A stretch of DNA of 64,000 bases from Pseudaestuariivita rosea (lineage in GTDB: Bacteria > Pseudomonadota > Alphaproteobacteria > Rhodobacterales > Rhodobacteraceae), in assembly GCF_017592335.1 (NCBI RefSeq), contig NZ_JACNMP010000012.1, positions 1-64,000 on the forward strand. The letters are read 5' to 3'. Numbering within the stretch: position 1 is the stretch's first letter; each line of letters opens with the position of its first letter. Below the pieces are notes generated by a model that made no database searches, was not told the origin of the DNA, and saw nothing but the letters and a program-made list of their open reading frames with translations. This document shows, piece by piece, positions 27,043-37,050 of the stretch. Position numbers and translations under genes: made by a program.

Positions 27043-27151
27043 GGCGGTTCCTTTAGTAAGCTGCCAAGCCGTTTAGGCGATGGTTGCCCTACAGGCAAGC
27101 GGCAGCTTGAACCTTGGTGACCGTTCTGACGGGTTTGGTTGGGTTCATGAG

Positions 27152-27172
27152 GTCCCGGATCAAGTCCGGGAC
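27152..27172. repeat. Dispersed palindrome GTCCCGG-N7-CCGGGAC, copy 2
   Basis: Loop ATCAAGT, the reverse complement of copy 1, and flanked by GAG on the left as copy 1 is by CTC on the right. So it is the same element inverted. Confidence 0.85.
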
Positions 27173-27423
27173 TGCGAAGAAGGATAGCAGCAGGCATCAC
27201 CTCAGGTCTAAGCAGGGGCGTCGTCGGCCCGCGGGTGGGCGATGTGATCAGACCGCTGATGTGCTTTATGGCAGCAAGTCACATGTGGTGTCGCAGCTTT
27301 TCGCAGAAGGCAGACAAATCGCCGACCCGTGGGGGCGGGTCGACGATGGCCCGGCGCCTGCGGCGCGTTCACGGGCCGGTACGCATTGGCTGATGACCGG
27401 CCAAAATACCAGACATCTGCCCA

Positions 27424-27444
27424 GTCCCGGCCCCGCACCGGGAC
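27424..27444. repeat. Dispersed palindrome GTCCCGG-N7-CCGGGAC, copy 3
   Basis: Same arms as copies 1 and 2 with a different loop, CCCCGCA, and the same right flank CTCAT as inverted copy 2. Conserved arms with a changing loop suggest selection on the stem. Confidence 0.75.
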
Positions 27445-27520
27445 CTCATATCCTGATTTGTCCCTTGCATGACCGCCTGTCATCGGCGATGAAAAGAAAA
27501 ACCTATACCTATGGACATTC

Positions 27521-28651
27521 ATGGCACTTCCCGTCGAACAACAAGCGAAATACTGGGGCCTGGCCATTGCGCTGTTCTTCGCGCTTATGTGGTTTCTGGG
27601 CGATGTGATGCTGCCTTTTGTGCTGGGGGGCGCCATTGCCTATTGCCTTGATCCTTTGGCGGACCGGCTGGAAGAATGGGGCGCCAGCCGTGTTTTGGCG
27701 ACGGTGATCATAACGGTCTTTTCCATTCTGATCTTTATTCTGACCATGATCCTGTTGATCCCGACCCTGATCGCTCAGGCCACAGATCTGATATCCGTGG
27801 CACCCCAGGCCTTCCGTGATCTGCAGTCTTTTCTGACAGAACGCTTCCCATCGCTGCTGGATTCGGACTCGCCCGCGCGTCAGCAGCTTCTGGCCATTGG
27901 CGAGGCGATCCAGTCCCGCGGCGGCGAGCTGATCAATACGGTCCTGACCTCGGCCCTGGGGGTGATCAACATCGTCGTACTGATCGTTCTGGTACCGGTC
28001 ATCGCTTTTTATCTGCTGCTGGACTGGGATCGTATGATGGCGCGTCTGGATGGTCTGCTGCCCCGCGATCACGCACCCACGATCCGACGTCTGGCCGGTG
28101 AAATGGATGAAGCACTTGCGTCCTTTATCCGTGGCATGGGCACGGTCTGTCTGATCCTGGGCACGTATTATGCGCTTGCCTTGATGACGGTCGGGCTGCA
28201 GTTCGGTCTGATCGTCGGCTTCATCGCCGGGCTGATCACCTTTATTCCCTATGTCGGGGCCTTGGTGGGCGGAGCGCTGGCCATAGGGCTGGCACTGTTT
28301 CAATACTGGGGCGCGGTGGAAACCGGCACGGGCGAGATGCAGACAGATTGGCTGCGGATCAGCTTGGTCGCCGGTATTTTCGTCATCGGCCAGATTGTTG
28401 AAGGTAACTTTCTGACCCCCAAACTGGTGGGCGACAGTGTGGGCCTGCACCCCGTCTGGCTGATCTTTGCGCTGTCGGTCTTTGGCACGCTGTTTGGGTT
28501 TGTCGGTATGCTGATCGCTGTGCCCGTGGCGGCGATGCTGGGGGTATTGGCGCGATTTGCGATCAGTGAATACAAGGACAGCAGGCTTTATACCGGGGTC
28601 AGCGGACGCAAAGTGGCCTCAAACGGGGACGAACCCGAAGAAGATGAGTGA
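27521..28651 (+). CDS. AI-2E/PerM-family transporter
   Basis: 376 aa. Eight predicted membrane helices with the PerM pattern FVLGGAIAYCLDPLADRLEEWG near the start and FIPYVGALVGGALAIGLALFQY and GNFLTPKLVGDSVGLHPVW towards the end. Exporter family without a settled substrate. Stop overlaps the hda start region by 8 bases. In Rhodobacteraceae perM-hda-ppk-ppx is a stable cluster. Confidence 0.9.
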   Translation: MALPVEQQAKYWGLAIALFFALMWFLGDVMLPFVLGGAIAYCLDPLADRLEEWGASRVLATVIITVFSILIFILTMILLIPTLIAQATDLISVAPQAFRDLQSFLTERFPSLLDSDSPARQQLLAIGEAIQSRGGELINTVLTSALGVINIVVLIVLVPVIAFYLLLDWDRMMARLDGLLPRDHAPTIRRLAGEMDEALASFIRGMGTVCLILGTYYALALMTVGLQFGLIVGFIAGLITFIPYVGALVGGALAIGLALFQYWGAVETGTGEMQTDWLRISLVAGIFVIGQIVEGNFLTPKLVGDSVGLHPVWLIFALSVFGTLFGFVGMLIAVPVAAMLGVLARFAISEYKDSRLYTGVSGRKVASNGDEPEEDE

Positions 28652-29330
28652 ACAGCTTGGCTTGAACCTGCCCAGCAAAACCGCCCGCGGACGTGAAGAT
28701 TTCTTTGTATCGCCCGCCAATGCCCTGGCCGTCGCCACGCTGGAAGACTGGAAAAACTGGCCCAATCGCAAGATGATCCTGTCCGGCCCGCGCGGGTCGG
28801 GAAAGACGCATCTGGCCCATGTCTGGGCGGGTGATACGGGCGCCGACGTACTGGCTGCCAACGGCCTTGCGGATAGTGACATTGAAGCCCTGGCACAAAA
28901 CCCGTTTCTGGTCGTCGAAGACATTCCCGATATCGCGGGGCAGAACAGTGCTGAACAAGCCCTGTTTCATCTGCACAACCTGATCCTGGCAAATGGCGGA
29001 ACGCTGTTGCTGACGGGCGACGCCGCGCCATCCCGCTGGCCCACCCGCCTGCCCGATCTGGCCAGTCGTCTGCAGGGCACATCGGTTGCCACACTGGACC
29101 CGCCCGATGACGCCCTGCTGGCGGCCGTGCTGCTGAAACTTTTTGCCGACCGCCAGCTGTCACCGGCGCCGACAGTCATCGGATATCTGGTGTCCAATAT
29201 GGAACGGTCCTTTGACATAGCCGGACAGGTTGTCGCCCTGATGGACCGCATCGCGCTGGCCAATCGTCGCAAGCTGAACCGGGGGTTGGCCGCCGACGTG
29301 CTGGACATTCTGCGCGACCCCGACCCATAA
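28644..29330 (+). CDS. hda: DnaA-related regulator Hda
   Basis: 228 aa from ATG 28644 (MSEQLGLNLPS). Single AAA+ domain of the DnaA type: Walker A SGPRGSGKTHLAHVWA, sensor-like LLLTGDAAPSRWPTRLPDLASRL. No DNA-binding domain IV. The N-terminal EQLGLNLP is a clamp-binding-like motif; Hda with the beta-clamp stimulates DnaA-ATP hydrolysis, limiting re-initiation. Coupled to perM and ahead of ppk1. Confidence 0.9.
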   Translation: MSEQLGLNLPSKTARGREDFFVSPANALAVATLEDWKNWPNRKMILSGPRGSGKTHLAHVWAGDTGADVLAANGLADSDIEALAQNPFLVVEDIPDIAGQNSAEQALFHLHNLILANGGTLLLTGDAAPSRWPTRLPDLASRLQGTSVATLDPPDDALLAAVLLKLFADRQLSPAPTVIGYLVSNMERSFDIAGQVVALMDRIALANRRKLNRGLAADVLDILRDPDP

Positions 29331-29372
29331 TCGTCATAAGACCTTCACATAAAACAGCAATATGGGGCAGAC

Positions 29373-31544
29373 ATGACACAAACAGATTTTCTGAAATCCG
29401 CCTTTCCCGCCCCCATTGCTTTGGACGAAGACTTCAGCGGCCCTGCGCGGTTCTATAACCGTGAACTCAGCTGGCTGGGCTTCAATTGGCGCGTGTTGGA
29501 AGAGGCTGAAAATCCCCGCGTGCCCCTGCTGGAACGCCTGCGGTTTCTGTCGATCTCGGCCAACAATCTGGATGAGTTTTATACCGTGCGCGTGGCGGGC
29601 CTGCGCGAACTGGCCAATGCCGGCAACACCACACCCGCCGCCGATGGTCTGTCGCCCGCCGAACAGCTGAAGCTGATCAACGAAGATGCCCGCCACCTGA
29701 TGGAGCGACAGCAGGCGGTTTATGAGGCGCTGAAAGACGAAATGGAAACCAACGGCATCCAGATCCTGACCGCCGATGGGGTGTCGAAAGCGGATAAGGA
29801 CTTTCTGGCCGATATCTTCCTGAACCGCGTCTTTCCCGTTCTATCCCCCCTGGCGATTGATCCCGCACATCCCTTTCCCTTTATCCCCAACACCGGGTTT
29901 TCGTTGGCGCTGCAACTGGAACGGATCAAGGACAAGACAAAGCTGCGGGCGCTCTTGCCCGTACCGCAGCAGATCAACCGCTTTATCGCCCTGCCGTCGG
30001 ACGAAGGGCAGCATCGGTTCCTGCCGATGGAAGAACTGCTGCTGCTGCACACACACAGCATTTTCCCAGGCTATAAGACCACGGGTCACTGCAATTTCCG
30101 CATCCTGCGCGACAGCGATCTTGAGGTTGAAGACGAAGCCGAAGACCTGGTGCGCGAATTCGAAGTTGCCCTGAAGCGCCGCCGCCGGGGTGAAGTCGTG
30201 CGCCTGAAGATCAGCGCAAATGCCCCCGATGGATTAAAATCCGTGATTATGGAAGAAACCGAGGTCACCCCCGAGGAGGTCGTTGAAATCGACGGCCTGA
30301 TCGGCATGTCCGACCTGTCTGAACTGGTTATTGATGACCGGCGCGATCTGCTGTGGCCCAGCTTCACGCCCCGTGTGCCCGAACGCGTGACCGATCACGA
30401 CGGCGATATGTTCGCAGCCATCCGGCAAAAGGATATGCTGCTGCACCATCCCTATGAAACCTTTGATACTGTTATCCGTTTTCTGCAGCAGGCCGCGCGC
30501 GACCCGAATGTCGTGGCGATCAAACAGACGCTTTACCGGACCTCAAAGGAATCGCCCATTGTCGAGGCGCTGTGCGAAGCCGCCGAAGACGGCAAGTCGG
30601 TCACAGCCTTAGTCGAACTGAAAGCCCGCTTTGACGAGGCCGCCAATATCCGCCAGTCCCGCCGTCTGGAACGCGCGGGCGCCCATGTGGTTTATGGCTT
30701 CATGCACTATAAAACCCACGCCAAGATCAGCGCCGTTGTCCGGCGCGAAGGCGATCAGTTAGTGACCTATACCCACTATGGCACCGGCAACTATCACCCG
30801 ATCACAGCGCGCATTTATACAGACCTGTCGCTGTTCACCTGTGATCCCGCATTGGGCCGCGATGCGACCAAGGTTTTCAATTATCTGTCGGGCTATGCCG
30901 AACCGGCCGAGTTGGAAAACCTGGCGATTTCGCCGATTACCCTGAAACAACGTCTGATTGACATGATCGGGGCCGAGGCCGACCACGCCCGCGCCGGGAA
31001 GTCAGCCGAGATCTGGGCCAAAATGAACTCACTTGTCGAAAGCGATGTGATCGACGCGCTTTATGCGGCCAGTCAGGCGGGGGTGAAAATCAATCTGGTG
31101 ATCCGCGGGATTTGTGGCTTGCGCCCCGGCATAAAAGGGTTGTCCGACAACATTCGGGTGAAATCCATTGTCGGGCGGTTTCTGGAACATTCGCGCATCG
31201 TCTGTTTTGGCAATGGTCATAGTCTGCCGGGTAAAAAGGCCAAGGTCTACATCAGCTCGGCCGACTGGATGGGCCGCAACCTGAACCGGCGGGTCGAAAC
31301 GCTGGTCGATATCACGAACCCTACGGTGAAGGCCCAGATCGTCAGCCAGATCATGGCAGCCAACCTGGCCGATGTGGCCCAAAGCTGGATCATGGCCCCC
31401 GACGGCGGCTTCACCCGTCCCGAAATGCCCGAAGGCGAATTCGCCTTCAACTGCCACCGGTTCTTCATGGAAAACCCATCCCTGTCCGGCCGCGGATCCG
31501 CAGGCGCCAGCGACGTGCCCAAACTGACCCATACCGAGGATTAA
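29373..31544 (+). CDS. ppk1: Polyphosphate kinase 1
   Basis: 723 aa. N-domain start FYNRELSWLGFNWRVLEEA, head domain to about residue 330, then the two catalytic PLD-like domains: YGFMHYKTHAKISAVVRRE and THYGTGNYHPITARIYTDL, with HSRIVCFGNG carrying a catalytic His region. Makes polyphosphate from ATP reversibly. Forms a functional pair with ppx at 33.5 kb, with a c-di-GMP gene between them. Confidence 0.96.
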   Translation: MTQTDFLKSAFPAPIALDEDFSGPARFYNRELSWLGFNWRVLEEAENPRVPLLERLRFLSISANNLDEFYTVRVAGLRELANAGNTTPAADGLSPAEQLKLINEDARHLMERQQAVYEALKDEMETNGIQILTADGVSKADKDFLADIFLNRVFPVLSPLAIDPAHPFPFIPNTGFSLALQLERIKDKTKLRALLPVPQQINRFIALPSDEGQHRFLPMEELLLLHTHSIFPGYKTTGHCNFRILRDSDLEVEDEAEDLVREFEVALKRRRRGEVVRLKISANAPDGLKSVIMEETEVTPEEVVEIDGLIGMSDLSELVIDDRRDLLWPSFTPRVPERVTDHDGDMFAAIRQKDMLLHHPYETFDTVIRFLQQAARDPNVVAIKQTLYRTSKESPIVEALCEAAEDGKSVTALVELKARFDEAANIRQSRRLERAGAHVVYGFMHYKTHAKISAVVRREGDQLVTYTHYGTGNYHPITARIYTDLSLFTCDPALGRDATKVFNYLSGYAEPAELENLAISPITLKQRLIDMIGAEADHARAGKSAEIWAKMNSLVESDVIDALYAASQAGVKINLVIRGICGLRPGIKGLSDNIRVKSIVGRFLEHSRIVCFGNGHSLPGKKAKVYISSADWMGRNLNRRVETLVDITNPTVKAQIVSQIMAANLADVAQSWIMAPDGGFTRPEMPEGEFAFNCHRFFMENPSLSGRGSAGASDVPKLTHTED

Positions 31545-31746
31545 TTTCACCTTCCAAAAATATATGCCAAATATTGTCGTGAATTCAGATTGTTAGGGGC
31601 CATAAGGCATAATCTCAGCAGTGCGGGCACCCGCTTCGATAAAAATTAACTCAATAAATATTCACTCTTTGTTCCTGTATTTACCGAATCTCAGCGTGAT
31701 TTGGCCACTGCTTTAGGCAAATCAGGGCGATCAGTTGGGGTTAGTG

Positions 31747-33366
31747 ATGATGTCGGTTCTTAAAGGTCTACGCCGCAGGGTTTCCAAACAGTTTGTTGTA
31801 ACGATGTCTTTTTTCGTGTCCGCGTTTATCGCGTGGCCGATTATGGCTGAATTGGAATTGTTTGAACGGTTTTACTATTACACCCGCGCCCATGAAGACT
31901 CGGATATCGACGAAATTGCGCTGTTGATCATCAATCTGACAATTGCGCTCATGTTTTCAGTAGTCTTTCAGTGGCAGCGCCTTAAAAGGCTGGTTAAGGA
32001 ACGCGATCAGCAGCGCAAACTGGCGGACAGACACGCGCGGCACGATCCGCTGACGGGCTTGATGAACCGCCGCGCCTTTTCAACCGAGGTCAAACAGACA
32101 AAGGAAACCGTTGCAAAGGGAGCAAACCGTTTTCTGGTGATGCTGGACCTGGACCGTTTTAAACCAATCAATGATCTGCACGGTCACGCTGCGGGTGATG
32201 TAACACTGCGGGTGGTCGCGAAGCGCGTTCAGTCTGAGGTCGGCAATGACAGCACCGTCGCACGTTTGGGCGGTGATGAGTTTGCCGCAATTCTTGCGCC
32301 TGGCACCACTGTTCTGCAGGCAGAACGCATGATGCGGCGGCTGCTTCATTCCGTCGAAAAGGCTATAAACTTCGGCACAGGGCAGATTTTTGTCAGTTGT
32401 AGTATCGGATTGGTGAACTGGACGCCCGGCATGTCAGATACCGAGGCCATGCGTCGGGCTGACAAGGCGCTCTATATGGCGAAAAGTCAGGGCAGAAGCC
32501 AATTTGCCTGGTACGACGCTGAAATGGATCGCCAGTCTCATGAGCGGGCCGAAATTGAGGCTGACCTGCGCGAAGCCATCAAAAACAAATACATCGAGCC
32601 CTGGTTTCAGCCAATTATCCAGATCGACACAAAAAAGCTGACAGGCTTCGAAGTTCTGGCCCGATGGAAGCACCCGCAGCATGGTCAGATCCCACCCGGC
32701 GTTTTCATTGAGATTGCAGAAGACAGCGGACAGATCGGTGCACTTAGTCTTTGCTTGCTACGTCAGGCCTGCACATCGGCAAAGGACTGGGCGGACCATC
32801 TTTCAATTTCGTTCAACGTCTCGGCCTATCAGTTTCATGATCCAAAACTGGTCGAACACATCCAGCAGATTCTGACCGAATGCAATTTTGATGCCAGACG
32901 TCTGACAATCGAAGTGACCGAAGGATCCGTAATCCACGACTTCAACGTCGCACGCGAAAAACTGCAGGCGCTCAAGGATCTTGGGGTGGCCGTGGCATTG
33001 GATGATTTCGGCACCGGGTATTCCAGTCTGGCCAGTCTTCGTCAGTTGCCATTCGATCGGATCAAAATTGACCGTAGCTTCGTGACCGATATTGCCACTG
33101 AACCACAAAACCAGAAAATCGTGTCCGGCATAATGACCCTTGCGCGGGGGCTGGAATTGGATGTCACAGCCGAAGGCATCGAAACCGCCGAGGATCTTGA
33201 TTATCTTCGGTCGCTGAATTGTTCGCTTGGACAAGGCTTTTTGTTTGAAAAGGCGGTATCAGCGGATCAGGTGTCCTGGCTGCTGGAAACAAAGTGGGCC
33301 GAATGGGAAGTCGAACCGATCGTCAACAGCGACGTTGCTGATACGGCCCACCGTCAGGCTGGCTAG
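31747..33366 (+). CDS. GGDEF-EAL c-di-GMP protein
   Basis: 539 aa from ATG 31747 (GGGG six bases upstream); a TTG at 31735 is in frame. Two membrane helices (about 15-80), then an intact GGDEF (RLGGDEFAAI, 175-179) without an RxxD inhibitory site, and an EAL domain reading E302-V-L with NVSAYQF, IEVTEGSV, DDFGTGYSSLASLR, KIDRSFV, TAEGIET. EVL is tolerated in active phosphodiesterases. So both synthesis and breakdown of c-di-GMP are possible. Placed between ppk1 and ppx with its own 190-base upstream gap. Confidence 0.92.
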   Translation: MMSVLKGLRRRVSKQFVVTMSFFVSAFIAWPIMAELELFERFYYYTRAHEDSDIDEIALLIINLTIALMFSVVFQWQRLKRLVKERDQQRKLADRHARHDPLTGLMNRRAFSTEVKQTKETVAKGANRFLVMLDLDRFKPINDLHGHAAGDVTLRVVAKRVQSEVGNDSTVARLGGDEFAAILAPGTTVLQAERMMRRLLHSVEKAINFGTGQIFVSCSIGLVNWTPGMSDTEAMRRADKALYMAKSQGRSQFAWYDAEMDRQSHERAEIEADLREAIKNKYIEPWFQPIIQIDTKKLTGFEVLARWKHPQHGQIPPGVFIEIAEDSGQIGALSLCLLRQACTSAKDWADHLSISFNVSAYQFHDPKLVEHIQQILTECNFDARRLTIEVTEGSVIHDFNVAREKLQALKDLGVAVALDDFGTGYSSLASLRQLPFDRIKIDRSFVTDIATEPQNQKIVSGIMTLARGLELDVTAEGIETAEDLDYLRSLNCSLGQGFLFEKAVSADQVSWLLETKWAEWEVEPIVNSDVADTAHRQAG

Positions 33367-33527
33367 ACATCGCTAAAATACTGCGGTGCACGGAACCCCG
33401 AACTGTGTGCCGCGCCTTGATCAGTAATTGAACTGATCTTCGCATTTAAAATTTGGTAAAGCTGCATCCTGACAATTGACGCGCGCCCGTTAGTCATAGC
33501 ATTGTCCCACAAAGACTGTGAGGACAT

Positions 33528-35072
33528 ATGGACGGCACTGCAGAGCCCGCGAATGACGATTGGGGGCCATTTGGCAGACCCCTGTTTGACGATGCCTCGG
33601 CCAGGGCGCTTAGTCGGGTTGGGGTGGTGGATGTCGGCTCAAACTCGGTGCGGTTGGTTGTGTTCGACGGCGCGGCGCGCAGTCCGGCCTATTTCTATAA
33701 TGAAAAGATCATGTGCGCGCTTGGGGCAGGATTGTCCGACACAGGCCGACTGAACCCCGAAGGTCGCGTCCGGGCATTGGCGGCTTTGCAAAGGTTTCAA
33801 AGACTTGCCGAGGGCATGGGCATCACGCCCCTGACGGCGGTCGCCACGGCCGCCGTGCGCGAAGCCGAAGACGGCCCTGATTTTCGGGAAGAGGTTTTGC
33901 TGAAAACAGGCCTGAAGCTGTGGGTCATCGATGGCGAGGAAGAGGCGCGACTGTCAGCCCAAGGCGTCTTACTGGGCTGGCCTGGGGCCTATGGGCTGGT
34001 GTGTGACATCGGCGGGTCGTCGATGGAACTGGCCGAGATTTCCGATGGCCGCGTCGGCAAACGGGTGTCATCGAACCTGGGTCCGCTGAAGTTAAGGGAC
34101 ATCAAGGGCGGCAAAAAGGGTCGCAAGGCCCACATCACAGACACGCTGAAACAGCTGCATGAGAAGCTGGGGCCGCAATCAAACAGACTTTTTCTGGTGG
34201 GTGGATCGTGGCGCGCCATCGCGCGGATCGATATGGAGCGACAGAACTACCCTCTGCACGTTCTGCATGAATACCGGATGAGCCGCCGCGCGGTGAACGA
34301 AACGCTGGATTATATCGCCAGGCATGATCTGGATGAGCTGCGGTCGCGCTGCGGGATATCGTCTGCCCGGATGTCACTGGTTCCGATCGCTGGTGAGGTG
34401 CTAAAACAGCTTGTTCGCGAATTCAAACCGCGTGATATCGCGATTTCCAGCTATGGCATCCGCGAAGGTATGCTTTACGAACAGATGCCGCAGCGGCTGC
34501 GCGACCGTGACCCGCTGATCGAGGCCTGCCGCTTTGCCGAGGCAAAGGACGCGCGCATCCCGGGCTTTGGCCGCGTCTTGTTCAATTTTATCATCCCCTT
34601 GTTCAAGTCAGCCCGCCCCGAACGGCTGCGACTGATCAAGGCGGCATGTCTGCTGCATGACGTCAGCTGGCGGGCCCATCCGGATTATCGCGCCGAGGTC
34701 TGTTTTGACAGCGTCACCCGATCAAACCTTGGTGGATTGAAACATTCAGAACGCGTTTTTCTGGGGCTGGCCCTGCTGTTCCGCTATCGCAGCAAACACG
34801 ACGGCAGCTGGTTTGAGGATTTCGAAGGAATGATCGACGACACGGCCAAACGCGATGCCGAGGTCCTGGGAAAAGCCATGCGCTTTGGCGCGATGCTGTG
34901 GCTGCAGGCCGACCAGCCGATGGGCGAAATGCGCTGGTTTCCGAAAAAGAGGCAGTTGGATTTGGTTTTGACCCCCCAATCCGCGCCCCTGTTCGGAGAG
35001 GTCGCCGAAGCCCGCTTTCAATCCCTGGCCGCATCCTTGGAAGCGGAAACGGATGTTAAGGTCAGAAAATAG
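33528..35072 (+). CDS. ppx: Exopolyphosphatase (Ppx/GppA)
   Basis: 514 aa. Sugar-kinase-like ATPase fold: VVDVGSNSVRLVVFDG, LVCDIGGSSMELAEI, and KRVSSNLGPLKLRDI, with a C-terminal HD-like helical part. Removes phosphate from polyphosphate ends or from pppGpp. Partner of ppk1 upstream. Ends before a bidirectional hairpin at 35078-35104. Confidence 0.93.
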   Translation: MDGTAEPANDDWGPFGRPLFDDASARALSRVGVVDVGSNSVRLVVFDGAARSPAYFYNEKIMCALGAGLSDTGRLNPEGRVRALAALQRFQRLAEGMGITPLTAVATAAVREAEDGPDFREEVLLKTGLKLWVIDGEEEARLSAQGVLLGWPGAYGLVCDIGGSSMELAEISDGRVGKRVSSNLGPLKLRDIKGGKKGRKAHITDTLKQLHEKLGPQSNRLFLVGGSWRAIARIDMERQNYPLHVLHEYRMSRRAVNETLDYIARHDLDELRSRCGISSARMSLVPIAGEVLKQLVREFKPRDIAISSYGIREGMLYEQMPQRLRDRDPLIEACRFAEAKDARIPGFGRVLFNFIIPLFKSARPERLRLIKAACLLHDVSWRAHPDYRAEVCFDSVTRSNLGGLKHSERVFLGLALLFRYRSKHDGSWFEDFEGMIDDTAKRDAEVLGKAMRFGAMLWLQADQPMGEMRWFPKKRQLDLVLTPQSAPLFGEVAEARFQSLAASLEAETDVKVRK

Positions 35073-35077
35073 ATCTT

Positions 35078-35104
35078 TTGGCGGGCCTCTATGACCCGCC
35101 AAAC
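35078..35104. terminator. Bidirectional hairpin between ppx and peroxiredoxin
   Basis: Perfect nine-base stem TTTGGCGGG / CCCGCCAAA with a nine-base loop, T-rich on the left and right. Serves the convergent genes. Confidence 0.8.
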
Positions 35105-35109
35105 ATCTT

Positions 35110-35763
35110 TTACGACGGGATTTTCGTCTTGCGCAGGTAGGGCAGAACGGCGTCGAAGTCGCCGAACTTTTCTCTGGCATCGGCATCGTTGACGGATGGC
35201 GGGATGATGACGTCTTCGCCGACGGTCCAGTTCGCGGGTGTTGCGATACCGTGTTTGGATGTGGCTTGCAGGGCATCCAGCGCCCGCAGGATTTCACCGA
35301 AGTTGCGACCGACGGTCATTGGATAGGTCATCGACAGCTTCAGTTTCTTGTCGGGCCCGATAATGAAAACCGACCGCACCGTAGCGCTGTCGGCGGGTGT
35401 GCGACCGTCGGGCAGATAGGCCTCGGCCGGCAGCATGTCGAACAGTTTCGACACCTTCAGCCCTTCGTCCGCGATAATGGGGAACCCGGCCGTCGCACTG
35501 GCATAGCCTTCGATATCACTTTTCCATTTCTTGTGATCAACGGCGCTGTCGACGGACACGCCGATGACCTTTGTGCCACGTTTTCCCCATTCATCCGCCA
35601 ACTGCGCGACGACACCGAATTCTGTTGTGCACACCGGGGTAAAGTCCTTGGGATGCGAAAACAGGATGGCCCAGTTGTCGCCGATCCAATCGTGGAACTG
35701 GATCATCCCCTGATCCGTTTCAGCCGTGAAATCCGGTACAACATCGTTTATGCGAAGCGACAT
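35110..35763 (-). CDS. 1-Cys peroxiredoxin (Prx6 type)
   Basis: 217 aa from ATG 35763 (GGGGG upstream). SHPKDFTPVCTTEFG holds the single peroxidatic Cys; the C-terminal TVGRNFGEILRALDALQ and TPANWTVGEDVIIPPSV match Prx6. Reduces H2O2 and organic hydroperoxides. Single gene, convergent with ppx. Confidence 0.93.
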   Translation of the reverse strand: MSLRINDVVPDFTAETDQGMIQFHDWIGDNWAILFSHPKDFTPVCTTEFGVVAQLADEWGKRGTKVIGVSVDSAVDHKKWKSDIEGYASATAGFPIIADEGLKVSKLFDMLPAEAYLPDGRTPADSATVRSVFIIGPDKKLKLSMTYPMTVGRNFGEILRALDALQATSKHGIATPANWTVGEDVIIPPSVNDADAREKFGDFDAVLPYLRKTKIPS

Positions 35764-35919
35764 GGTTTCCCCCTTTTTGGTCTGTTGTTTTGCAAAATAC
35801 GCATTCAACTCTGTTATACCAGAGCTTGCCGTTCAGTTAGGAACATCATCGACTAAAACGGGCTAATCCGACCCAAGCTGTCCCGCTGTCACCCGGATTT
35901 GCAGAATGTTATCTTCGAG

Positions 35920-36483
35920 TTAGGCGCGTTCGGTGTATTCCATGGTTTCCGTGTTCACGATGATGTCTTCATCCTGACTGACAAAGGGCGGGACCATGAC
36001 CTTGACGCCATTGTCCAGAACCGCGGGCTTAAAGCTGTTCGCAGCAGTCTGACCTTTGACGACGGGTTCGGTTTCAACAACCTTGCAGGTGACTTTCTGC
36101 GGCAGGCTGGCGTTCAGCGCCTCGGACTCATAATATTCGATCTGCACCGTCATGCCGTCCTGCAGGAATGGACGGCGGTCGCCCAGAATTTCGGCAGGCA
36201 ATTCAATCTGTTCATAAGTCTCGGTGTCCATAAACACCAGCATGCCGTCTGTTTCATAAAGAAACTGCTGATCTTTCTGTTCCAGACGCACCTTTTCGAC
36301 TTTGTCCGCGGACCGGAATCTTTCGTTCAGTTTCGAGCCGTTGCGCAGATTTCGTAGTTCAACCTGGGCAAAGGCACCGCCCTTTCCAGGCTTGACGTGG
36401 TCAACCTTGACAGCGGCCCAAAGCCCCCCGTTATGTTCCAGAACGTTACCGGGCCGGATTTCGTTTCCGTTGATTTTCGGCAT
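35920..36483 (-). CDS. efp: Elongation factor P
   Basis: 187 aa, the usual length, from ATG 36483 (MPKINGNEI). KOW-like domain with the loop [11 protein letters not shown]34 is at the tip where lysylation occurs in many bacteria. Relieves ribosome stalling at polyproline. Divergent from the DUF6280 gene with a 210-base A+T-rich spacer that includes a palindrome (TATGCA / TGCATA). Confidence 0.97.
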   Translation of the reverse strand: MPKINGNEIRPGNVLEHNGGLWAAVKVDHVKPGKGGAFAQVELRNLRNGSKLNERFRSADKVEKVRLEQKDQQFLYETDGMLVFMDTETYEQIELPAEILGDRRPFLQDGMTVQIEYYESEALNASLPQKVTCKVVETEPVVKGQTAANSFKPAVLDNGVKVMVPPFVSQDEDIIVNTETMEYTERA

Positions 36484-36693
36484 TTGAAGACCACTTATAA
36501 AGGTTGAAGAACAGTTAACCGCACCTATATCTTGCGAGTTATACGCTGGCAAGCTGCATGGTATGGATGTTTCTTTACATCAGTTATGCAATATGTGCAT
36601 ATCTGGTATTCGTAATGAGTGCCCCCGAATCGCAGCAAATAGGTGATAGACAACCTTTAGCCAGAAAAACAAGACCAAGAATAAGGACGCGAG

Positions 36694-37023
36694 ATGAACG
36701 ATTTCGTTGACGGCACAGCATTCAACAATGAACAAGGCAACCGGTCGCGTAAGCTGTTTGCGGCAGTTGTGCTTGCTGCATTGGATGATGCCATTGCTGA
36801 TGACAAGAAATATGGTAATGGGCCAGAGCAGATTGCACGTTGGGCCCGGTCGCGGGATGGACGCGAAGTCCTAAGTTGCGCCGGTATTGACCCCAATGAA
36901 CGTGTGGTCGCCGGCCTGATGGAGTTCGTGTCAAAGGGTATTCGGACCTCGGTCGCGCTTAGCCGTGAAGAAAGCGAACGCAGAAGTGCGGCCCAGGCGG
37001 CTGCGGAAGCAAAAGCTGCCTAG
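36694..37023 (+). CDS. DUF6280-family small protein
   Basis: 109 aa, soluble, helical. AFNNEQGNRSRKLFAAVVLAALDDA and GPEQIARWARSRDGREVLSCAGIDP match DUF6280, a protein conserved in Rhodobacterales and of unknown function; the C-terminus is a charged helix. A strong terminator follows, so it is probably a single gene. Confidence 0.8.
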   Translation: MNDFVDGTAFNNEQGNRSRKLFAAVVLAALDDAIADDKKYGNGPEQIARWARSRDGREVLSCAGIDPNERVVAGLMEFVSKGIRTSVALSREESERRSAAQAAAEAKAA

Positions 37024-37050
37024 GGTTCAACGCCCATTGTTTAAGTAAAG

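Larger units (their letters stand above)
27043..27520. other. Divergent spacer dense in palindromes (proS / perM)
   Basis: No gene supported. Holds two copies of GTCCCGG-N7-CCGGGAC (27152-27172 and 27424-27444), CGCCGACCC pairing with GGGTCGACG at 27320-27345 (one mismatch), and a nested pair GGCCCG / CGGGCC (27348-27377) enclosing GCGCC / GGCGC. The CGCCGACCC unit matches the element at 63105-63166. Promoters for both neighbours must also lie here. Confidence 0.6.

Noticed and set aside
27509-28450. Long reverse frame over perM
   Set aside because: Gln/His-rich translation typical of the antisense of a G+C-rich membrane protein gene; perM on the other strand has clear family motifs.
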